Source: Dinoroseobacter sp034111085 (GTDB lineage: Bacteria > Pseudomonadota > Alphaproteobacteria > Rhodobacterales > Rhodobacteraceae). From it: DNA of 20,405 bases. The notes below the pieces were generated by a model that searched no databases, had not been told where the DNA came from, and was given only the letters and a program-made list of their open reading frames with translations. The position numbers were made by a program, and so were the translations under genes. The stretch lies in the NCBI GenBank assembly GCA_034111085.1, contig JAWUXZ010000054.1, positions 1 to 20,405 on the forward strand, read 5' to 3'. This document shows positions 14,951-20,405 of the stretch, one piece after another (positions within the stretch are counted from its first letter, which is position 1; each line of letters begins with the position of its first letter).

Positions 14951-16186
14951 CTAGACTGATTCCGTGTCCAGTGTCAGGGGAGATTTGGGCCGTCGTGGGC
15001 GCGTCAAGAACACCGTCAAGCACACGCCCATCAACAGCATCGACACCACAAACGGAGCGCCGGGCATGTAGGGCAGGGCGGGCGACAGGGTGAAGGCGGC
15101 GAAAATCTGGCTCATGACCAACGGGCCGATAATATAGGCGACCGAGCGTGCCGACGAGATCACGCCTTGCAACTCGCCTTGCTGATTGTCGCTGGCTTTT
15201 TGGGACATAATCCCTTGCAGCGCAGGCGTGACGACCGCGCCAAGTGCCGTCATTGGCGTCAGGATCAAGGCCCAGATTGGCGAGACAACGAGCGCCAGGC
15301 ACAGGAACGCGAACGCGTTGAAACAAAAGCCGTAAAGCACTGTTGTGCGCTCGCCAAAACGCGGCAGGATAATGCGGATCAGCCCGCCTTGGACAATTGC
15401 CATCGATACACCAAACAGCGCCAGCGACAGGCCCACCATGCCGGGGCCCCAGCCGAAACGCTCTTGGGTGAAATACGCCCATGTCGCGGGATAGACGATG
15501 AACGCGAGCTCGTAGAGGAAGAACAAGAGCAGATAGCGCGTCACGCCGGGCAGTTTTCCGAGCGCCATCAAGGCCCCAAACGGATTTGCCCGCCGCCATT
15601 CAAACGTGCGGCGGATGCGGTCTGTTACTGTCTCGGGCATCACGAACCAGCCCAGAAGGAAGTTACAGCTCGCAAGTCCTGCGGCCGCCCAAAATGGCGC
15701 ACGCGTGCCAAATTCGGCCAGCAGACCACCAATCGCCGGGCCTGCGACAAAGCCGATCCCGAAGGCTGCGCCCAGAATACCGAAGTTTTTGGATTTATCT
15801 TCGGGCTTCGAGATGTCTGCGATGAACGCCAGCGCTGTGGCCTGCGTCGCCGCTGCGATCCCACCGATCATGCGCGCGACAAGCAAAAGCCACATCGATC
15901 CGGCCAGCGCCATTACCACGTAATCCACCGCCATCACCGCCAGCGAGACCAGCAGGACCGGCCTGCGCCCGAAGCGGTCCGATAAGCTGCCGACGGTGGG
16001 GCCAAACAGGAACTGCATCACCGCAAACGAGGTTAGCAGGATACCGCCCCAGATCGCGGCCTCGCCCAGTTTGCCGCCAGTCACCTCGCGGATCAGGTCG
16101 GGCATCACCGGCAAGATCAGGCCAATGCCCATGGCGTCCAGCGTCAAGGTGACGAGGATGAAGATGAACGGCAGGCGGGTTTTCAT
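14951..16186 (-). CDS. MFS transporter, TetA-like drug/proton antiporter
   Basis: A 411-residue inner-membrane protein with the 12-helix pattern of the major facilitator superfamily. The start FIFILVTLTLDAMGIGLILP, the helix 2-3 loop motif GSLSDRFGRRPVLL (motif A), RMIGGIAAATQATALAFIAD and the antiporter motif C region GIGFVAGPAIGGLLAEFG are those of the TetA/multidrug group (DHA1). Actual tetracycline export is not implied; chromosomal relatives often have unknown substrates. An inverted repeat at 16244-16279, 58-93 nt upstream of the start codon, could be the operator for a repressor encoded elsewhere. No tetR-like gene is in the window. Confidence 0.92.
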   Translation of the reverse strand: MKTRLPFIFILVTLTLDAMGIGLILPVMPDLIREVTGGKLGEAAIWGGILLTSFAVMQFLFGPTVGSLSDRFGRRPVLLVSLAVMAVDYVVMALAGSMWLLLVARMIGGIAAATQATALAFIADISKPEDKSKNFGILGAAFGIGFVAGPAIGGLLAEFGTRAPFWAAAGLASCNFLLGWFVMPETVTDRIRRTFEWRRANPFGALMALGKLPGVTRYLLLFFLYELAFIVYPATWAYFTQERFGWGPGMVGLSLALFGVSMAIVQGGLIRIILPRFGERTTVLYGFCFNAFAFLCLALVVSPIWALILTPMTALGAVVTPALQGIMSQKASDNQQGELQGVISSARSVAYIIGPLVMSQIFAAFTLSPALPYMPGAPFVVSMLLMGVCLTVFLTRPRRPKSPLTLDTESV

Positions 16187-16243
16187 GGGGCTGTTTCCGA
16201 ACGCGCGCCCGGTTGCAGGCGCTTGCGTGCTACATGGGGCCTA

Positions 16244-16279
16244 CACGATGAGTGTCAAATTAAATGGACACTCATTGTG
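16244..16279. promoter_or_regulatory. 13-bp inverted repeat, candidate operator of the MFS gene
   Basis: CACGATGAGTGTC and GACACTCATTGTG form two 13-base arms with a single mismatch and a 10-base A/T-rich spacer; the inner nine bases, ATGAGTGTC/GACACTCAT, are perfect. The site lies upstream of the MFS gene and overlaps the stop codon of the esterase gene (16272-16274). No T-run follows on either strand, so a regulator-binding site is favoured over an intrinsic terminator. Confidence 0.55.
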
Positions 16280-16982
16280 CCGCAATTTCGGAAAGCAGCG
16301 CCGCAAGTGCACCGGGTATTGCAAAGAACGGCGAGTGCGAGGCGTCCAGCTTGTGTCGCCGCGCCTCAGGCAACCGTGCGGCCATATCGCGCTGAGCGGC
16401 TGGCGGTACCGCGCGATCTAGCGAGCAGACGATATAGTCACGCGGCAAGGTCTCGGCATGCGCTAACCCTTCCACAGGTGTGACCTGCGGCTTGACAGCT
16501 TGGGGCGTCAGATGCGCCATCGCGTATTCCAGCGTTCCGGGTGGGCAGTCGTGGTAGAAAAAGCGCTCTAGGTCTGCGGGATTAAAGGTGAAGCTTTGCC
16601 GGTCTGCGCTGGGCCGGATCGCGGCCAGCAACGGCTGCTCGTCTGACATTTTGCGCATGTCGCCAAGACCCATCCCATCGATCGGCATATAGGCACAAAC
16701 ATAGACCAAACCCGCCACCTTCTCGGGTGCCATCGCGGCGGCTTGCGTGATCGGATAGCCACCCATCGAATGTCCGACGAGGATCACAGGCTCGTCAATC
16801 GCGGCCAAAATCGCTTCGGCATAAAGCGGCAAAGTCACCTCAGCCATGGGCGTCGCATCGGCCCCGTGCGAGGGCAGATCAATCGCGCTGGCCTGATGCC
16901 CCAATGCCTCAAGCGCTGGGATCACATCGCGCCAACACCACGCGCCGTGGCAAGACCCATGTACCAACAGAAAATTTGCCAT
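16272..16982 (-). CDS. Alpha/beta hydrolase, plant-methylesterase-like
   Basis: A 236-residue esterase of the alpha/beta-hydrolase fold resembling the hydroxynitrile lyase/methylesterase (EstC-like) branch: NFLLVHGSCHGAWCW at the N-terminus, AIDLPSHG, nucleophile Ser72 in VGHSMGGY, Asp189 in CSLDRAVPP and His216 in DASHSPFF. The triad is complete. It is the last gene of a five-gene operon; its ATG shares one base with the stop of the PcaD-like gene (TGATG), indicating coupled translation. It is cytoplasmic, with no signal peptide. A carboxylic ester is the likely substrate, but its identity is unknown. Confidence 0.9.
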   Translation of the reverse strand: MANFLLVHGSCHGAWCWRDVIPALEALGHQASAIDLPSHGADATPMAEVTLPLYAEAILAAIDEPVILVGHSMGGYPITQAAAMAPEKVAGLVYVCAYMPIDGMGLGDMRKMSDEQPLLAAIRPSADRQSFTFNPADLERFFYHDCPPGTLEYAMAHLTPQAVKPQVTPVEGLAHAETLPRDYIVCSLDRAVPPAAQRDMAARLPEARRHKLDASHSPFFAIPGALAALLSEIAAQ

Positions 16983-17770
16983 CAGATATGTCCTGTCTCA
17001 CGCATAAACCCGGTCAGCAGGGCGGCGTATTCTTGCGGCTTCTCCACATGCGGCAGATGTCCTGCGCCCCGGACCAGCGCGAATTTCGACCCCGGTATCA
17101 GGTCTGTCATTTCGCGCACGACGTCCGGAGGTGTGCTGCCATCCTCGGACCCGGCAATCCCGAGCGCGGGTAGGCGCAACCCACTGGTTGGGGTGATAAA
17201 ATCCGCCCCCGCAATCGCCCCGCAACAGCCGCAAAACCCCTCGACAGAGGTGGTCATATACATCTGACGCCAAGGCTCGACCTCGGGCGAGGTCGCGAAG
17301 CCCTTGGAAAACCAGCGCTCCATCGATCCGTCCGCCAGCGGCCCAAGTCCGGCCTCGCGGGCAAGTGCAATCCGCTCGTCCCACATCGTGCGAGTGCCGA
17401 TCTTTGCGCCTGTGTTCGACAATACGACCGAGCGCACCAGATCGAGGCGTTTGGACGCCAAGCCCTGCGCGATCAACCCGCCAATCGACAGGCCCACGAA
17501 CAGCGCGTCTTTGACCTCCAGCGCGTCCATCACGGCCTCTGCATCGGCGACCAGCGTGCCCATTTTATAGGGTGCAGCCACCGCCTCGGACGCACCGTGC
17601 CCGCGCATGTCCCAGCGGATGATCCGCAATCCGTCTGGCAGGTGCGGCAGAAGTGGGTCCCATAACTCTAGCGAGGTGCCGAGGGAGTTGGCGAACACAA
17701 CCGGCGCACCCTTGGGATCGCCCGTTTCCACCACGTTCAACCGCGCGCCGTTTAGGTCCATCAAGGCCAT
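16982..17770 (-). CDS. pcaD: 3-Oxoadipate enol-lactonase-like hydrolase
   Basis: A 262-residue alpha/beta hydrolase matching PcaD, which opens beta-ketoadipate enol-lactone to 3-oxoadipate. Typical blocks are VVFANSLGTSLELWDPLL, RWDMRGHGAS, nucleophile Ser95 in FVGLSIGGLIAQ, VVLSNTGAKIG, MWDERI, RWF, GFCGCCGAIAGADF (usually GYxxCCAAI) and GAGHLPHVEKP with the catalytic His. No other protocatechuate genes (pcaGH, pcaB, pcaC, pcaQ) are nearby. The gene is third to second from the end of an operon with a dehalogenase and a PLP dehydratase, so its real substrate may be another lactone. It starts 3 nt after the dehydratase stop. The symbol rests on sequence pattern only. Confidence 0.82.
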   Translation of the reverse strand: MALMDLNGARLNVVETGDPKGAPVVFANSLGTSLELWDPLLPHLPDGLRIIRWDMRGHGASEAVAAPYKMGTLVADAEAVMDALEVKDALFVGLSIGGLIAQGLASKRLDLVRSVVLSNTGAKIGTRTMWDERIALAREAGLGPLADGSMERWFSKGFATSPEVEPWRQMYMTTSVEGFCGCCGAIAGADFITPTSGLRLPALGIAGSEDGSTPPDVVREMTDLIPGSKFALVRGAGHLPHVEKPQEYAALLTGFMRETGHI

Positions 17771-17773
17771 CGC

Positions 17774-18745
17774 CTATCCTTCCGCCAATATTTGCGCGAA
17801 CAGGTCCGCGTCCACATTTCCGCCTGAGGCGACCGCTATCACTGCCTCGCCCTCAACCTGATCGCCGTGATATAAAGCCGCCGCGAGCGCCACCGCTCCG
17901 CCCGGTTCCAGCACCAGTTTCAGCCGGTCAAACGCCACGCGCATCGCCGCTTTGGCTTGCGCATCGGTCACCACCAGCCCCGGCCCGCACAGCCGTGCCA
18001 TGATCGGGAACGTCAAATTCCCCGGTGACGGCGTGATAATCGCGTCGCATAAACCCACCGCTGGGCCTGTGTTCCGCTCGATCTGTCCGGACGCAAGCGA
18101 GCGCGCCACATCGTCGAAACCCTCAGGCTCGACAGGCCGCGCGCGCATTCCCGGCGCGTGACCTTCCAGCGCCAAGGCGATGCCAGATGTCAGCCCGCCA
18201 CCGCCGCAACATACCAGCACATCGCCCGTCTCGATCCCTTCGGCCTTGGCTTGAGCTGCGATTTCCAGCCCGGTCGTGCCTTGGCCCGCGATCACGAACT
18301 CATTGTCGAAAGGTTTAACCAGCGTCAGCCCGCGCTCGGAACTGATGCGCGCGCCGATTTCGTCACGGTCCTCGCCGCGCGCCCGGTCATAGAGCACAAC
18401 CTCAGCCCCCAGCGCGCGGGTGTTGTCGATCTTCATGCGCGGTGCGTCCTCGGGCATGATAATTACCGCCGCCCCACCGTGTTGGCGCGCGGCCAAGGCC
18501 ACGCCTTGTGCGTGATTTCCACTGGAAAACGCGATCACACCGCGCGCCCGAAGCTCGGGGTCCATCGCGGAAATTGCCGACCACGCGCCGCGATATTTGA
18601 ACGATCCGGTGTGTTGCAAACATTCCGGCTTCACCAGAACGCGCCGCCCTGCGATTTCGTCCACAAAAGGCGAGGACAGCAAAGGCGTCACCCGCCCGTG
18701 GCCTGCAAGCCGCTTTGCGGCCGCCTCAATCATCGCCAAATTCAT
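17774..18745 (-). CDS. PLP-dependent serine/threonine dehydratase-type enzyme
   Basis: A 323-residue fold-type II PLP enzyme of the threonine dehydratase/serine racemase group, which typically deaminates serine or threonine to a 2-oxo acid. Visible features are the PLP lysine in TGSFKYRGAW (Lys50), SSGNHAQG (74-81), the phosphate-binding CGGGGLTSG (about 180-188) and AVASGGNVD near the C-terminus. There is no C-terminal ACT domain, so it is the catabolic, unregulated length. The ATG at 18743-18745 overlaps the stop of the upstream hydrolase gene by ATGA, which fixes the start and indicates coupled translation. Threo-3-hydroxyaspartate or another beta-hydroxy amino acid is possible. Confidence 0.92.
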   Translation of the reverse strand: MNLAMIEAAAKRLAGHGRVTPLLSSPFVDEIAGRRVLVKPECLQHTGSFKYRGAWSAISAMDPELRARGVIAFSSGNHAQGVALAARQHGGAAVIIMPEDAPRMKIDNTRALGAEVVLYDRARGEDRDEIGARISSERGLTLVKPFDNEFVIAGQGTTGLEIAAQAKAEGIETGDVLVCCGGGGLTSGIALALEGHAPGMRARPVEPEGFDDVARSLASGQIERNTGPAVGLCDAIITPSPGNLTFPIMARLCGPGLVVTDAQAKAAMRVAFDRLKLVLEPGGAVALAAALYHGDQVEGEAVIAVASGGNVDADLFAQILAEG

Positions 18746-19560
18746 AGCATTGCCGCCCATGTCTGAAGGATGAACACCGCGTCCGGCTCGTCTAGGTAGG
18801 GCACATGCGCTCGGTCCGGCACGTCCGCGAACAACATATCGGGTCGGCGCACGCGCATCTTGTCCGCCGTCTGCGTGCTGAGCAAATCCGAGTTCGCCCC
18901 TCGGATCAGCGCCAAAGGCAACCCTTGAAGCCCATCGAAAAACGGCCAGAGGTCGGGGACAGGCTGGGTGCCCGCCTCTATAATCGCATCAAGAAGTTTC
19001 GGATCATACGAGATCTGCAAACCGCGCTCGGTCTCGCGGAAATGCGTCTGCACCTCCTCCAACCAGCGCGCGTCGGGCACATTTGCAAAGCCCTTCATTC
19101 GCGCAGGCATCGCAGCAGCCATCTCCGCAAAGGTCTGAAACGCAGGGTTCTTGCCGATGTAATTCTTGATCACGTCCAGACCCGAGCTCGCCAATTCCGG
19201 CCCGATATCGACCAGACATACACCGCGCAAACGGTCCCGTGCGGCCAGTCCCAGCCCCATCGCGATCATACCCCCGCGCGAGGTTCCGATCAGCCCGACT
19301 TCGCGTAGCCCCAGATGATCGAGCAGCAGCAACGCGTCTTGAGCCTCTTGCGGAATTGTATAACTGCGATGATCGGCCCAATCGCTTTGTCCTCGCCCGC
19401 GATAGTCCATGCGGATCACGCGGTAGCCGTCCAAGGCGGGCATGGCGTAGCTGAAATCCTCAGTATTGCGCGACAAGCCAGACAGACACAGGATCGGTAG
19501 GCCCTCGCCCTCGTCTTTATAGAACAATCGCGTGCCGTCGGGGGCAGTCACAAATGGCAT
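18742..19560 (-). CDS. Alpha/beta hydrolase, unknown substrate
   Basis: A 272-residue cytoplasmic hydrolase: GTRLFYKDEGEGLPILCLSG, MDYRGRGQSDW, nucleophile Ser94 in IGTSRGGMIA, Asp225 in GANSDLL and His252 in PDRAHVPYLDEP. The triad is complete and the cap domain is of normal size. It belongs to a group I recall as common and uncharacterised in Rhodobacteraceae. It starts 3 nt after the dehalogenase stop and overlaps the dehydratase by 4 nt, so it is part of the operon. It could be an esterase, a lactonase or a C-C bond hydrolase; the sequence does not decide. Confidence 0.88.
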   Translation of the reverse strand: MPFVTAPDGTRLFYKDEGEGLPILCLSGLSRNTEDFSYAMPALDGYRVIRMDYRGRGQSDWADHRSYTIPQEAQDALLLLDHLGLREVGLIGTSRGGMIAMGLGLAARDRLRGVCLVDIGPELASSGLDVIKNYIGKNPAFQTFAEMAAAMPARMKGFANVPDARWLEEVQTHFRETERGLQISYDPKLLDAIIEAGTQPVPDLWPFFDGLQGLPLALIRGANSDLLSTQTADKMRVRRPDMLFADVPDRAHVPYLDEPDAVFILQTWAAML

Positions 19561-19563
19561 CGG

Positions 19564-20250
19564 TTAAACTTTCGCCAGATCAGGAATGGTGGAAAGATCG
19601 CTTAGCACATGGGTCGGCGTGCCGGGCAGTCGGTCCATTGGCACGCCCGCGCGGTTCACCCAAGCCGTCACGAAGCCGTAATGCGCAGCAAAGGCGGCGT
19701 CCCACCCGTTGGAGGACACAAACAGCACCTGATCTGGTGTCACGTCAAAGCGCGCGCCGACCATTTCGTAGACCTTCGAGGAGGGCTTGAAGACACCCAC
19801 ATCCTCGACGCTTAGAACGGCATCCAGCAACATCTCCAGCCCCGCGCTGTTGACTGCACCGTCCAACATATCGGGCGAGCCGTTGGACAAGATCGCCGTT
19901 TGAAACCCGGTGGCTTTCAGCAGCGCCAAAGCCCGCAAGCCGTCGTGATAGGGCGGCAATTCCCAATAAAGCGCCAGCAGATCTTCGCGCAGCGCCAAAT
20001 CATCGCCAAGCCCGCGTGCCTCAAGCGCCCAGTCGAGACCATCCTTGGTCACATCCCAGAAATCACAATGCGTGCCTGCAGCCGCGCGCAGCCACGAATA
20101 CTCTAGCTGCTTGGTGCGCCAGTCCGCTGCAATCTCTTGCCAATGCTCGGAAAATTCATCGCGGCCGGGCTGTTCGGCCATCGCACGGGCAGCGCCCGCC
20201 ACGTCAAACAGCGTGCCGTAAGCGTCAAATACAACAGTGGTAATGGTCAT
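19564..20250 (-). CDS. Haloacid dehalogenase, type II
   Basis: A 228-residue HAD-superfamily enzyme matching L-2-haloacid dehalogenases, which turn 2-haloalkanoic acids into D-2-hydroxy acids. Every residue known for the well-studied Pseudomonas enzyme is present: nucleophile Asp9 and Thr13 in VFDAYGTLFDV, the halide-site Arg45 in WRTKQLEYSWLR, Ser in LSNGS, Lys and Tyr in VFKPSSKVY, and Ser, Asn and Asp in VSSNGWDAAFA. The ATG at 20248-20250 has a strong AGGAGG site; the longer frame to 20307 is not supported. It is the first gene of the five-gene operon. Homologues may also be general phosphatases, but the arginine and SSNxWD set favours dehalogenase. Confidence 0.93.
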   Translation of the reverse strand: MTITTVVFDAYGTLFDVAGAARAMAEQPGRDEFSEHWQEIAADWRTKQLEYSWLRAAAGTHCDFWDVTKDGLDWALEARGLGDDLALREDLLALYWELPPYHDGLRALALLKATGFQTAILSNGSPDMLDGAVNSAGLEMLLDAVLSVEDVGVFKPSSKVYEMVGARFDVTPDQVLFVSSNGWDAAFAAHYGFVTAWVNRAGVPMDRLPGTPTHVLSDLSTIPDLAKV

Positions 20251-20295
20251 CGGGGGCCTCCTTGCACGTAGACCCTGCCACGCAAACCGGCCAAG

Positions 20296-20320
20296 GAAAA
20301 GGGGCACCGCAGCGCCCCCT
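20296..20320 (-). terminator. Rho-independent terminator of the SDR gene
   Basis: Read on the minus strand, GGGGC and GCCCC form a stem around a loop of about eight bases, followed by TTTTCC. It lies 33-57 nt after the stop of the SDR gene and before the dehalogenase operon, so it probably separates the two transcription units. Confidence 0.55.
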
Positions 20321-20352
20321 CATTGTTCCAAAAATATCCCCGCCGCAGGTGT

Positions 20353-20405
20353 CTAAATATTATCCACCTGCGGCATGCCCAGCACATGGAACCCGCCATC
20401 GACGC
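20353..20405 (-). CDS. C-terminus of a short-chain dehydrogenase/reductase
   Basis: Only the last 17 codons are in the window. They read VDGGFHVLGMPQVDNI before a TAG (20353-20355). The VDGG(F/Y) block near the C-terminus is typical of SDR enzymes, and the tail with H-V-L-G-M-P is reminiscent of enoyl-ACP reductase (FabI-like) members. The exact enzyme cannot be named from so little sequence. Confidence 0.6.
   Translation of the reverse strand, partial: VDGGFHVLGMPQVDNI

Noticed and set aside
15167..15985. A 272-codon open frame on the plus strand
   Set aside because: It is antisense to the MFS transporter and has a charged, low-complexity composition without hydrophobic core patterns.
16244..16279. 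The inverted repeat read as an intrinsic terminator
   Set aside because: The stem is A/T-mixed with a 10-base loop, and no T-run follows on either strand, so a Rho-independent terminator is unlikely.

Overview
The window looks like a chromosomal segment of an alphaproteobacterium, most likely a marine Rhodobacteraceae (Roseobacter-type) member. The evidence is a moderately high G+C content, the DUF1523 protein with its small membrane partner, a two-domain ALDH16-type dehydrogenase next to deoC, and tightly packed catabolic genes. This is a judgement from protein character, not from a marker gene. No rRNA, tRNA, CRISPR array, intact insertion sequence or phage gene is visible.

Layout. 1-2.1 kb (minus): the N-terminal part of a secreted family 5 (peptide-type) ABC substrate-binding protein, preceded by an M20 amidohydrolase; together they suggest uptake and hydrolysis of peptides or N-acyl amino acids. 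2.2-3.1 kb (plus): a small two-helix membrane protein and DUF1523. 3.1-7.6 kb (minus): deoC, a two-domain aldehyde dehydrogenase that could oxidise the acetaldehyde made by DeoC, and two tandem secreted DUF4329 proteins. Both DUF4329 copies keep what reads as a complete JAMM-like metal-site motif.

7.6-9.03 kb is a graveyard of decayed genes: the tail of an AraC/GlxA-type regulator (minus), a frameshifted DUF606-type membrane transporter (minus) and a C-terminal remnant of a GH38 alpha-mannosidase (plus). 9.08-10.2 kb (plus): rpe and a small unknown protein.

10.2-16.2 kb holds catabolic enzymes on both strands: a mandelate racemase/muconate lactonizing-type dehydratase, a zinc alcohol dehydrogenase, a 2-keto-4-pentenoate hydratase-type protein, an M20 amidohydrolase and a TetA-like MFS exporter. 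A GNAT remnant with its acetyl-CoA core deleted lies at 11.53-11.77 kb. Convergent genes here overlap at their stop codons.

16.27-20.25 kb (minus) is a tight five-gene operon with gaps of 3 nt or overlaps: a haloacid dehalogenase with all its catalytic residues, an alpha/beta hydrolase, a PLP-dependent serine/threonine dehydratase-type enzyme, a PcaD-like enol-lactonase and a small esterase. A strong inverted repeat (16244-16279) lies between this operon and the MFS gene and is a candidate operator. The window ends in the C-terminus of an SDR enzyme.

The best candidates for something undescribed are the five-gene dehalogenase/hydrolase operon and the tandem secreted JAMM-like DUF4329 pair, one of which is translationally tied to the deoC-aldehyde dehydrogenase unit. 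All names come from reading motifs by eye; no database search was possible.
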